A DNA stretch of 12,095 nt, from contig JAIFMT010000137.1 in NCBI GenBank assembly GCA_020048295.1, forward strand, positions 1-12,095. The letters are read 5' to 3'. Each line of letters begins with the position of its first letter. Within the stretch, counting starts at the first letter, position 1. Origin of the DNA: Rhodoferax sp. (lineage in GTDB: Bacteria > Pseudomonadota > Gammaproteobacteria > Burkholderiales > Burkholderiaceae). Shown here piece after piece: positions 1 to 6,469 of the stretch. A program made the position numbers and the translations under genes. The notes beneath the pieces are model-generated. The model did no database searches. It was not told where the DNA came from and worked only from the letters and a program-made list of their open reading frames with translations.

Positions 1-497
1 GTGGCGGCGGCAAAGTTTGCTTCTGCAACATCAGTCGCTTGTTTGACTGCCTTCTGTACTGTTTCAAGCGCGTTACCCGCTGCTGCCACGGCGCTCTTCA
101 TGACGGCGACGGCGGTTTCCGAGCCGGCCGGTGCATTCTTGGCAGCGGAATCAATCAGACCGACCACATTTTGCTGAACCTCAGCCGCTTGATGTTCAAT
201 GGCCTTGGTGAACTCGCCTGCAGTGCCGGTCGCGATTTCATAAAGGTGACGGCTGTAGGCAGCAGTCTTTTCTGCAAGTGGCTGCAGCAGACCGGATTGC
301 AATGCCATCAGTTCTTGCGCGTCTTTGACACTCAGCATGGCTTTCGCATTGTCGCCAGAGTCAGCCAGAGCTGCCTTGGTAGCGGCCATGTTAAGTTCAA
401 CAATTTTTTCCACACCTTCAAAGGCCTTAGCGGTTAAACCCAGCAGAGTTTCAACATTTGCCTTTTGTGCGGCCAAAACTTGTTCTACGGTCATCAT
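1..497 (-). CDS. phaP: Phasin family protein (PHB granule-associated), 3' end cut by window edge
   Basis: Read on the minus strand this gives [12 protein letters not shown] followed by an Ala-, Glu- and Lys-rich, almost wholly helical protein with no cysteine, no signal peptide and no membrane segment. Segments such as [21 protein letters not shown] and a C-terminal Ala-rich amphipathic helix are typical of the phasin_2 family. Phasins coat polyhydroxyalkanoate granules in the cytoplasm and control their size and number. About 165 residues are visible; family members are usually about 180-190, so roughly 15-25 residues lie beyond the left edge. The start at 497 has GGAGAA at 509-504, six bases upstream; the adjacent ATG at 494 is a possible alternative. 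A consensus -10 and two TGC-rich palindromes lie upstream, which fits PhaR-type control. Family assignment is firm; the exact paralogue number is unknown. Confidence 0.9.
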   Translation of the reverse strand, partial: MMTVEQVLAAQKANVETLLGLTAKAFEGVEKIVELNMAATKAALADSGDNAKAMLSVKDAQELMALQSGLLQPLAEKTAAYSRHLYEIATGTAGEFTKAIEHQAAEVQQNVVGLIDSAAKNAPAGSETAVAVMKSAVAAAGNALETVQKAVKQATDVAEANFAAA

Positions 498-560
498 GGT
501 GATTTCTCCATCAGTTAAATAAAAAATGATTCTGCGCCGTGCCTGAATCTCGACTAGATT

Positions 561-577
561 ATGTTGCAGTGCAGCAT
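561..577. promoter_or_regulatory. Candidate PhaR operator, promoter-proximal
   Basis: ATGTTGC-AGT-GCAGCAT is an interrupted palindrome with 6 of 7 arm positions paired. It lies at about +1 to +17 of the predicted phasin transcript, where a bound repressor would block initiation. TGC/GCA-rich dyads of this form are known targets of PhaR, the PHB-sensing repressor of phasin genes. The palindrome is seen; PhaR binding is inferred. Confidence 0.5.
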
Positions 578-584
578 GAACAGA

Positions 585-612
585 ATTATAGGCAGAACTT
601 TACTTGGTGCAA
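585..612 (-). promoter_or_regulatory. Sigma-70 promoter of the phasin gene
   Basis: On the minus strand a perfect TATAAT lies at 590-585. A weaker -35 candidate, TTGCAC (612-607), is 16 bases further upstream. Transcription would begin near 578, about 80 bases before the phasin start. The -10 is convincing; the -35 matches the consensus at only three positions, consistent with a regulated promoter. Confidence 0.6.
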
Positions 613-618
613 GTCATT

Positions 619-637
619 TTTGTTGCAATGCAACAAA
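619..637. promoter_or_regulatory. Candidate PhaR operator, upstream of the -35
   Basis: TTTGTTGC-AAT-GCAACAAA is a perfect 8-bp inverted repeat with a 3-base spacer. It shares the TGTTGC core and spacing of the dyad at 561-577. Its centre is 59 bp from the centre of that dyad, so the two flank the phasin promoter. It could also affect the divergent nitroreductase gene. The symmetry is certain; the regulator is inferred. Confidence 0.55.
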
Positions 638-747
638 TTAGACAAAAGTTTCTGAAGAACTGGTTTGCGATGACCTGAAAGATCAACAACCCTGATGCAC
701 GAAAATCGGCTCCAATGCTAACTCTCGCCGCCAAGGCAACACCTCCT

Positions 748-1467
748 ATGAACCCTTCACCCCATCGGATTGAAGCTGCTGCTGTCGTGGATGCAGCGAT
801 CACTTCACGCATGTCCACGCGTGCCTTCACGGCGCAACCCGTCCCGCGCGAAACCATCGAACAATTGCTGCAGGTGGCCAGTCGCGCACCGTCAGGTACC
901 AACACCCAGCCGTGGAAGGTGTATGTGCTGCAAGGTAGGAGTCGTGAGGAGTTGGTCAACAAGGTCTGTGCTGCCCAGGATGCGCTACGTGCCGATCCCG
1001 CACTGGCCGGGCAGTACCGTGAAGAATACGATTACTACCCTGAGAAGTGGGTCAGCCCGTATATTGAACGACGTCGAGAAAATGGTTGGGGTTTGTATGG
1101 CTTGCTGGGTATTGGCAAAGCTGACAAAGACAAGATGTACCTGCAGCAACAGCGCAACTACCGTTTTTTCGACGCGCCAGTGGGGCTGATGTTTACCATT
1201 GATCGCGTCATGGGCCGCGGTTCGCTGCTCGACTATGGCATGTTCTTGCAGAGCCTGATGGTGTCTGCACAGGCGCATGGGCTGCACACCTGCCCACAGG
1301 CGGCGTGGAACAGCTTTTCCAGCATTGTGCTGCCCCACATCGGCGCGGATGCCGATGAAATGCTGGTGTGCGGCATGGCGCTTGGCTACGCACAGGAGGG
1401 TGCGCTGGTGAACACGTTCAAGACTCCGCGCATTGCAGTAGCTGAATTTACCAGCTGGCTGGGCTGA
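748..1467 (+). CDS. Nitroreductase family protein (FMN-dependent NAD(P)H oxidoreductase)
   Basis: A soluble protein of about 239 residues with the nitroreductase fold. The N-terminal FMN-phosphate motif SRMSTRAF and the motif RAPSGTNTQPW are both present, and the C-terminal part has LVCGMALGYA before a family-typical end. Members reduce nitroaromatics, quinones or related acceptors with NAD(P)H through bound FMN, usually as cytoplasmic dimers; the natural substrate cannot be told from sequence. The ATG at 748 (MNPSPHRIE) is preferred because it puts SRMSTRAF at the usual distance from the N-terminus. An in-frame ATG at 715 would add 11 residues. Neither start has a good Shine-Dalgarno, so the choice is tentative. 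The gene is divergent from the phasin gene and ends about 97 bases before the sensory operon, with no clear terminator between them. Confidence 0.88.
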   Translation: MNPSPHRIEAAAVVDAAITSRMSTRAFTAQPVPRETIEQLLQVASRAPSGTNTQPWKVYVLQGRSREELVNKVCAAQDALRADPALAGQYREEYDYYPEKWVSPYIERRRENGWGLYGLLGIGKADKDKMYLQQQRNYRFFDAPVGLMFTIDRVMGRGSLLDYGMFLQSLMVSAQAHGLHTCPQAAWNSFSSIVLPHIGADADEMLVCGMALGYAQEGALVNTFKTPRIAVAEFTSWLG

Positions 1468-1564
1468 AGGCGGGCGGGGGCCGGCTTTGTGTTTAAACTG
1501 TATGCCGGCAGTCACGTTCATCAACACGTCAACTCAGCGTGCTTGATTCAGGAGATATAGAAAT

Positions 1565-1927
1565 ATGCGTACCGACATGTTCCAGCAGTCACTGGAAGAC
1601 CTCAATGGCTCCACCGCCGATATCGAGGCTTCGGCCCTGATATCGACAGACGGGTTGATGATTGCGTCCGCCCTGCCGCAAGGCATGGATGAAGACCGCA
1701 TTGGCGCCATGTCGGCGGCCTTGCTGTCGCTGGGCGAGCGCACCGCACGCGAACTGGCGCGTGGCAAGCTGGAGCGAGTGCTGATCCAGGGCGAACGCGG
1801 CTATGTGATCATGAGCGCAGCCGGCCCAGAGGCAGTACTGACGGTGTTGGCCAAGTCCAATGCCAAGCTGGGCTTGATCTTTCTGGACATCAAGCGCGCC
1901 GCAGAAACGCTGTCCAAACTGATTTGA
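1565..1927 (+). CDS. Roadblock/LC7 domain protein (MglB-like)
   Basis: A single-domain protein of 120 residues. ASALISTDGLMIASALPQG, followed by a helix with GAMSAALLSLGERTARELARG and strands VLIQGERGYVIMSAAG and AVLTVLAKSNAKLGLIFLDI, is the full beta-alpha-beta pattern of the roadblock/LC7 fold. In bacteria such proteins (MglB and relatives) dimerise and regulate or scaffold small Ras-like GTPases, or act as assembly platforms. No MglA-like GTPase is encoded in the window. The start has a strong GGAG ribosome site (CAGGAGATATAG) just upstream and opens the six-gene operon. The next gene starts 10 bases after this stop, and its GAGG overlaps the TGA. Fold assignment is secure; its partner is unknown. 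Confidence 0.88.
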   Translation: MRTDMFQQSLEDLNGSTADIEASALISTDGLMIASALPQGMDEDRIGAMSAALLSLGERTARELARGKLERVLIQGERGYVIMSAAGPEAVLTVLAKSNAKLGLIFLDIKRAAETLSKLI

Positions 1928-1937
1928 GGCATCTTTC

Positions 1938-2432
1938 ATGAAGCTTTCCGACATGTCCGAGCCCGCAGAGCCGTCCGTTGCCAGTCGACTGACTTATACC
2001 GACGGCAGCACACGCCAGGTGTTTGCTACCGAGACAGAAGTCATGTTTCCACTTGGCCGGCTGATCGTCTCGCGCACTGACCTGGCAGGCATCATCACCC
2101 ATGCCAATGATGCTTTTGTCGAAATGAGCGGCTACACGCGCGAGGAGCTGATTGGTGCGCCGCACCACATCCTGCGTCATCCTGATATGCCCAAGATTGC
2201 CTTCAAAGGTTTGTGGGACGACATTGAAGCGGGAAAAAAGTGGCATGGTTATGTGAAAAACCTGCGCAAGGATGGCGCTTATTACTGGGTCTATGCCACG
2301 GCGGTGCCCAATATCCGCAACGGGGCCATCGTTGGCTACACCTCGGTACGCCGTCAGCCCTCGCGCACCCGGGTCAATGCGCTGATTCCGGTCTATAAAC
2401 AATGGCTTGAAGAAGAAAAGGCGGCCGCATGA
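1938..2432 (+). CDS. Stand-alone Aer-type PAS domain protein (probable FAD redox sensor)
   Basis: 164 residues holding one PAS domain (about 40-140) and a short C-terminal helix ending LEEEKAAA. Landmarks match the PAS domain of the aerotaxis receptor Aer: THANDAF..MSGYTREEL (54-71), RHPDMPK (80-86), VKNLRKDGAYYW (106-117) and NGAIVGYTSVR. In Aer the RHPD residues and the Asn of VKN help bind FAD; their counterparts here are R80, H81, D83 and N108. Unlike Aer it has no membrane segment, HAMP or chemoreceptor signalling domain, so any output must pass to another protein. GAGG at 1926-1929 lies eight bases before the ATG. The stop overlaps the next start by ATGA, implying translational coupling. 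FAD binding is inferred from homology. Confidence 0.88.
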   Translation: MKLSDMSEPAEPSVASRLTYTDGSTRQVFATETEVMFPLGRLIVSRTDLAGIITHANDAFVEMSGYTREELIGAPHHILRHPDMPKIAFKGLWDDIEAGKKWHGYVKNLRKDGAYYWVYATAVPNIRNGAIVGYTSVRRQPSRTRVNALIPVYKQWLEEEKAAA

Positions 2433-3178
2433 AGCTTAATTTTCTGATAGCGCCTGATTTTTCACCTGAGCATTTTGCCGGCTGGCACTTGCTCAACACC
2501 GTGCTGCAACGCCGCTCGGGGCTGCAGCTGCACCTGGTCACCCCGGCTAGCGCGCAAGAGCAGGCGGAGATGCTGGCAAGTGGCCAGGCTGACATCGTTT
2601 ATGCCAACCCGTTTGATGCCACTGACATGATCCGCAACCTGGGCTATGTGCCGTTTGCACGGCCGGCCCAGCGCTATGACGAAATGGTGATCGCTGCCAG
2701 CGCCGAGTCTGCGCTGCAAGGCCTCGAAGACCTGAAGCCCGGTTGCCGCATCGCTGTCACCGAAAACCGTGATGTCAAACTGATTGGCCTGCGCTTGCTC
2801 GAACCCGCTGATCTGACCGAGTCGCTGATTGAGTGGGTCAAGGTGGACAGTTATCAGGCGGGCGCGCGCAAGGTCATCAAGGGCGAGGTGGAGGCTGCTT
2901 TTTTTCTGGCCGATGCTTATGCGTCGCTGACGCGCTTGACGCGTAGCCAGATGCGCGTGCTGGTGCAGAGTGCCATCAGTGATATTTCCCATGTTTTATT
3001 GGCTAAAACCAATGCAGGTATTGAGCTTGATGCTATAAGAAATGCATTTATCGGGGTGGGACAGGAGGCCGGTGACCAAGAACTGCTGGATTCATTGGGA
3101 TTACCAAAGGGGTTTGAGGCGATGACGCAGGAAGAAGCCGAGTTCATGATTGACTTGATGGACACCTTGCTGGACTAA
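2429..3178 (+). CDS. PhnD-like substrate-binding-fold protein without signal peptide
   Basis: 249 residues with the type-2 periplasmic-binding-protein pattern of the PhnD/phosphonate-binding group: N-terminal strand LNFLIAPDFSPE, then SGQADIVYANPFDATDMI (51-68), the second-lobe strand CRIAVTENRDVKLIGLRLL, and KVIKGEVEAAFFLADAYASL. PhnD proteins normally sit in the periplasm and feed ABC importers. This one starts MKLNFLIAP with no signal peptide or lipobox, and no ABC transporter gene is nearby. It is therefore probably a cytoplasmic ligand sensor; the ligand (phosphonate, phosphite or another small anion) is unknown. AAGG lies seven bases before the start, which overlaps the PAS stop codon. 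The last 50 residues (EEAEFMIDLMDTLLD) are acidic and helical. Confidence 0.8.
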   Translation: MKLNFLIAPDFSPEHFAGWHLLNTVLQRRSGLQLHLVTPASAQEQAEMLASGQADIVYANPFDATDMIRNLGYVPFARPAQRYDEMVIAASAESALQGLEDLKPGCRIAVTENRDVKLIGLRLLEPADLTESLIEWVKVDSYQAGARKVIKGEVEAAFFLADAYASLTRLTRSQMRVLVQSAISDISHVLLAKTNAGIELDAIRNAFIGVGQEAGDQELLDSLGLPKGFEAMTQEEAEFMIDLMDTLLD

Positions 3179-3189
3179 GGCGGCTAGAG

Positions 3190-3771
3190 ATGAACCTTTC
3201 TTCTGGGTGGGATGCATCACGCAGAACGATGCGTCGGCAGGCGCGCCATTTGTTGCGTGACAGCCACAACACCGAGGCGCATCTGGCGCGTGTCCATGCC
3301 GCCCTTGAACTGCCCGGTGCCGAGCCGGTGCAAGGCGTGCTGGCAGATATTTTTACCTCGTTGGGGCCCAATCACGCCGCATTCAAGCGCAAGACGCTGG
3401 TCATGGCCATTGATCGCCTGAGCGCTCATGTTGCCAGCTGGTTTGAGTCGCAGGTGCCGACACCCAGTTTGCCGCGCATTTCTCCGCTGGCAACCCGCTG
3501 GAGCGTGCTGTCGATTCCCTCTGCCGACATTTCGACCCGGGCGCGTCGCTGTAGTGCCGACGACTCACGCGCCCTGGCAGCGCGCGCCGTGCTGGCCATT
3601 GAGACGTCGGACGCGCAGGGTGAGCAACTGTTTTTACACCATTGCCTGACCTGCCACGACAATCTGGCGTTCATGCTGGCCAGACGCCAATGGCTGAAGA
3701 ATCACACTCAGTTGCCTGAGGGCTGGGATGCCGTCAGTCGTCAGCTGGAACAACAGGTGCCGTTGGCATGA
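3190..3771 (+). CDS. Uncharacterised protein with HHCxxCH motif
   Basis: 193 residues; I do not recognise the family. The N-terminus is basic and has no signal peptide or membrane segment. The first ~85 residues look helical (RHLLRDSHNTEAHLARVHAALEL). The C-terminal third contains GEQLFLHHCLTCHDNLAF, with H150, H151, C152, C155 and H156. CLTCH has the exact form of a CxxCH haem-c site and the preceding GEQLF resembles small cytochromes c, yet nothing would export the protein to where haem c is attached. Metal or iron-sulfur binding, or chance, are alternatives. AAGG at the previous stop codon can serve as its ribosome site. Its own stop overlaps the next start by ATGA, tying it to the operon. 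Confidence 0.75.
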   Translation: MNLSSGWDASRRTMRRQARHLLRDSHNTEAHLARVHAALELPGAEPVQGVLADIFTSLGPNHAAFKRKTLVMAIDRLSAHVASWFESQVPTPSLPRISPLATRWSVLSIPSADISTRARRCSADDSRALAARAVLAIETSDAQGEQLFLHHCLTCHDNLAFMLARRQWLKNHTQLPEGWDAVSRQLEQQVPLA

Positions 3772-4685
3772 ACCTTCTTTTGGCTGGTTTTTTGCCTCGG
3801 GATGAGCTGACGTTTGACCTTTTTTTAAAGCGCTTCATGCCCACCTGGCGCTGGCAGGGGCAGTCCGCCAGGCGCGATGCCGCCTTGCCGGCAGCAGATA
3901 TGGTGCTGATTGATCTGGCAGCGCATGGCTGTGCCGGCCATGGCGAGGCTGCGCTGGCGCAATTGGCGTTGCTCACCGGCGATACCGCAGCGATTTTGCT
4001 GACATCACCCCATGACACTTCATGGCAGTCAGCGCTTGCCAGTCTTCGTGATAACTGGGTCTTGCTGGCCAAACCCTACAACGCCGAAGCGATGCGGGCG
4101 GCGCTGTCCCGTGCAGCCGATATCGTCAAGTCGCAGCAACGCCGACGCACGCCGGCCAACTCCTTGAGCCAACTGGCGACGAAGACTGTCGCTAACGTTG
4201 CCCATTTGCCCATGCCAATGCCAACACCCGTGCCAACAGCAGCGGTAACCTTGCTGGAAAAGGTGAGCGTTACCGCCGCAGCACCTTCTCGGGCAGCACC
4301 TAACGCAGTTCATGGCATGCATGCCGCCGAGTTGGCGCTGTACCTGGCAGACGTGAGTGCTGAGCGCCAGGTGTTGTTGCGCAAACTGTTGGCGGGCTTG
4401 CAGGCACGCCTGCCGTTTGAAGTTCGCTTCACCATGCAGCACTTTTTGATCATTCATCCAGCTGACGACTGGGTGGCCAGCAATACACCGATGCCGGTGG
4501 TCTTGCGCGTGGCCGGTAGCGACGCACTGGCGACCGCCGTGTCGGTACGCACATTGGCATTGGCGCAGGTTGAAGATCGCTTGCATCAGCTCGGGATCGT
4601 GCCGCACGACCTCAGCGAATTTCTGCTGGAACTGCTGCCACACCCAATTTCACCTGCACGCACTGACACAACGTCTCGAATATGA
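3768..4685 (+). CDS. Receiver-like (pseudo-REC) protein with Pro-rich linker and unknown C-terminal domain
   Basis: 305 residues in three parts. Residues 1-120 follow the alternating strand/helix pattern of a response-regulator receiver: strand MNLLLAGF, VLIDLAAHG with D49 at the phosphoacceptor position, AAILLTS with T79/S80 at the switch position, and LLAKPYNAEAMR with the K102-P103 pair. The acidic pair that binds magnesium after strand 1 is missing, so phosphorylation is doubtful. Residues about 121-180 are a low-complexity linker rich in Pro, Met, Ala and Thr (LPMPMPTPVPTAA). Residues about 185-300 form a mixed helix/strand domain (AELALYLADVSAERQVLLRKLL...FEVRFTMQHFLIIHP) that I do not recognise. 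The gene overlaps both neighbours by ATGA. The likely role is protein-protein signalling. Confidence 0.75.
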   Translation: MNLLLAGFLPRDELTFDLFLKRFMPTWRWQGQSARRDAALPAADMVLIDLAAHGCAGHGEAALAQLALLTGDTAAILLTSPHDTSWQSALASLRDNWVLLAKPYNAEAMRAALSRAADIVKSQQRRRTPANSLSQLATKTVANVAHLPMPMPTPVPTAAVTLLEKVSVTAAAPSRAAPNAVHGMHAAELALYLADVSAERQVLLRKLLAGLQARLPFEVRFTMQHFLIIHPADDWVASNTPMPVVLRVAGSDALATAVSVRTLALAQVEDRLHQLGIVPHDLSEFLLELLPHPISPARTDTTSRI

Positions 4686-5299
4686 ACAAAGCAACTCAAG
4701 AATGGTTCACCCTGACGCCGGCTGGTGTGCTACATGCCTTTGGGCGACCCAAAGTGGATGCGGTCACAAGCAGTCTGCAAGTATTGCTCACCGGCGACCG
4801 GACTTTGGATACCGCCAGCTGGTCGGCGAAAGCCAACATTGACGAGGCCCAGATAGCGGCATTCGAGGCGCAAGGCTGGGTGCAACGGCTGCAGCGTCCG
4901 CTGCAAGGGCCAGATGCCAAGCTCGACGATTTTCTGCAGCATGTGATTGCCGGCCTTTCTAGCGAACGGCGCGTGGTGCTTGCCTCAGACGGTGGTTTTT
5001 GCCTGGGCCGCAGTGGTTTTGAGCAGGGTGAGGCCGATGTCCTGAGCGCCGCCGCAGCCGACTTTGGCGAGTTTGCAGCGCGCCAGGCACGCCGTGGCTG
5101 GCCAGGTGCTTCGGGCTACATCGCATTTCATCAAGACCCCGAATTTTTGCTGCCCAGCTACTCTTTTGTGCCATTTTGGGTGGACGACGCGGGCTATTGG
5201 CTGGTGATCGCCGGTGAGCCTTTGCTCAACAGCCCGACCATGGTGGAGTTGCTGTGGGGTATCAAAGAGGCCGGCACCCGCTTTGCCATTAGCGGTTGA
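4682..5299 (+). CDS. Uncharacterised protein, C-terminal half roadblock-like
   Basis: 205 residues, soluble, no signal peptide. Residues ~10-75 (LQVLLTGDRTLDTASWSAK..IDEAQIAAFEAQGWVQRL) resemble a small winged-helix-like module of the type that begins 'L..l.tG.rtl'. Residues ~80-200 (KLDDFLQHVIAG, VVLASDGGFCLGRSGFEQGE, VLSAAAADFGEF, then beta-rich VPFWVDDAGYWLVIAG) follow the order of a divergent roadblock/LC7 domain: helix, strand with Ser-Asp-Gly, strand, helix, strands. If so, the operon begins and ends with roadblock-type proteins that could pair. It starts inside the previous stop codon (ATGA) with no visible Shine-Dalgarno, so translation probably depends on coupling. It is the last gene before a strong hairpin. 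Fold calls here are by eye and tentative. Confidence 0.72.
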   Translation: MNKATQEWFTLTPAGVLHAFGRPKVDAVTSSLQVLLTGDRTLDTASWSAKANIDEAQIAAFEAQGWVQRLQRPLQGPDAKLDDFLQHVIAGLSSERRVVLASDGGFCLGRSGFEQGEADVLSAAAADFGEFAARQARRGWPGASGYIAFHQDPEFLLPSYSFVPFWVDDAGYWLVIAGEPLLNSPTMVELLWGIKEAGTRFAISG

Positions 5300-5307
5300 G
5301 CCAGAAG

Positions 5308-5333
5308 CTGCCAGCGCCCGAGTGCGCTGGCAG
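5308..5333. terminator. Hairpin between convergent operons (bidirectional terminator)
   Basis: CTGCCAGCGC (5308-5317) and GCGCTGGCAG (5324-5333) form a perfect 10-bp GC-rich stem with a 6-base loop. It sits in the 46-base gap between the last gene of the plus operon (stop 5299) and the bamC stop (5346). There is no immediate U-tract; ATTTATTT follows about ten bases later on the plus strand. Position and stem strength support a role in ending both transcripts. Confidence 0.65.
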
Positions 5334-5345
5334 GCCGACCAACAT

Positions 5346-6428
5346 TTATTTCAGGTCTTCTGCCAGCACGCTGGCAATTCGCTGGGCGTCGGTGGTTGCG
5401 GCCACGGAGCCATCTGCGTTCTGGACAGAGACCAGTGTTTTGTCGCCTTGGCTGACCACGCTCACGCGAAATTTCTGGGGTGCGCTGTCGGGCTTGGAAG
5501 AACTGAACAATTTGCTCAAAAAGCCTGGCTCTGCCTTGTCTGCTGAGGGGGCCACGTAGCGTACAAAGTACAGGCCCTTGCTGCGGTCACGGTCTTCCAC
5601 CGTGAAGTTGGTGCGATCCAGTGACAAGCCCACCCGACGCCAGGCGCGGTCAAAACCATCGTCAATTTGCACTGAGGGCTGGCCATTGACCATCGTCACC
5701 CGTGAAACATTTTTGGTCACACCCGCAGCCGCCAAGGCCTGCGACTGCTCTTGCGAGACACCCAACTTGACCATCAGGCGGCGCAAAAATTCGGTTTCCA
5801 GCTCAGGGTCAGCAGCGCGCGGCTGCCACATGGTCTGGTCTTTCTGGGTGTTGCTATAGACCTCGATCATGCCGCGATGGCTGATGAAAATGTCGGTGCC
5901 GCCATGGGCATTGCGCTCCAGCCGGGTGCGGAACTTGTCGCGTTCGCCGGTGGAGTACAGCGTGTCGATCAGCTTGCCCAGCGTCTGGCGAATCATGTCT
6001 TGCGGCAGCTTGGCGCGGTTTTCTGCCCAGTCGGTTTCCATGATGCCCAGGTTGGCCTGATCCATGGTCAGCAAAAAACCGTTTTCTTGCCAGAAGTCCT
6101 TGACTGGCTCCCACAGCTTGTCGGCGGGGCGGTCGATTACCAGCCAGCGCTGGTTGCCGGCGCGCTCAATGCGCACGTCACCCACAGCGGACATGCTGGT
6201 CGGCAAGGTCTGTTTGGCGGTCTGGCCGATCTGAAAGCTCGACGCGGTGACTGGCGCACCTGGCACGGCGTACCGGCTTTCGCGCGAGAGTTGCGTCAGG
6301 TCGGGTGGCACTTCAAGCGTAGGGGCTTTGCCAGCGCTTTTGTAATCGACTTTGTCGGTCTCAAGCACTGAGCAGGCACCCAGAGCCAGCGTCAGGCCAA
6401 GGAGCAAAAGTCTGGAGGATTGGTTCAC
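5346..6428 (-). CDS. bamC: Outer membrane protein assembly lipoprotein BamC
   Basis: 360 residues. The N-terminus MNQSSRLLLLGLTLALGAC is a lipoprotein signal peptide with lipobox LGAC, the lipidated cysteine being residue 19. After it comes the extended DYKSAGKAPTLEVPPDLTQ stretch, equivalent to the unstructured BamC segment that contacts BamD. Two helix-grip domains follow (about 90-210 and 225-345). BamC (formerly NlpB) is an accessory lipoprotein of the BAM complex, which folds beta-barrel proteins into the outer membrane. The start codon is GTG at 6428, with AAGGGA about six bases upstream. It lies 41 bases after the dapA stop; the dapA-bamC order is widely conserved, including in Escherichia coli. 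It is the last gene of the minus operon. Confidence 0.93.
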   Translation of the reverse strand: MNQSSRLLLLGLTLALGACSVLETDKVDYKSAGKAPTLEVPPDLTQLSRESRYAVPGAPVTASSFQIGQTAKQTLPTSMSAVGDVRIERAGNQRWLVIDRPADKLWEPVKDFWQENGFLLTMDQANLGIMETDWAENRAKLPQDMIRQTLGKLIDTLYSTGERDKFRTRLERNAHGGTDIFISHRGMIEVYSNTQKDQTMWQPRAADPELETEFLRRLMVKLGVSQEQSQALAAAGVTKNVSRVTMVNGQPSVQIDDGFDRAWRRVGLSLDRTNFTVEDRDRSKGLYFVRYVAPSADKAEPGFLSKLFSSSKPDSAPQKFRVSVVSQGDKTLVSVQNADGSVAATTDAQRIASVLAEDLK

Positions 6429-6469
6429 AAAAGTCCCTTCGGGTGATAGGTCAGGTCAAAAATCGGGGC

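Noticed and set aside
39..522. Open frames on the plus strand opposite the phasin gene
   Set aside because: They are antisense shadows of the phasin gene. Their products have no family resemblance, while the minus strand has a ribosome site, promoter and clear phasin sequence.
1480..1509. Two GCCGGC hexamers before the six-gene operon, considered as terminator or operator
   Set aside because: GCCGGC is self-complementary and common in GC-rich DNA. The stem would be 6 bp with an 18-base loop and no U-tract.
2990..3055. AT-rich patch in the PhnD-like gene, suspected as an inserted repeat
   Set aside because: The reading frame continues through it with family-like sequence (LLAKTNAGIELDAIRNAFI), and it does not align convincingly to the repeat copies after parE.
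4242..4276. Inverted repeat GCGGTAAC ... GTTACCGC inside the receiver-like gene
   Set aside because: It is only 8 bp with a 19-base loop, within a low-complexity linker coding region. Such matches are expected by chance and nothing suggests a regulatory role.
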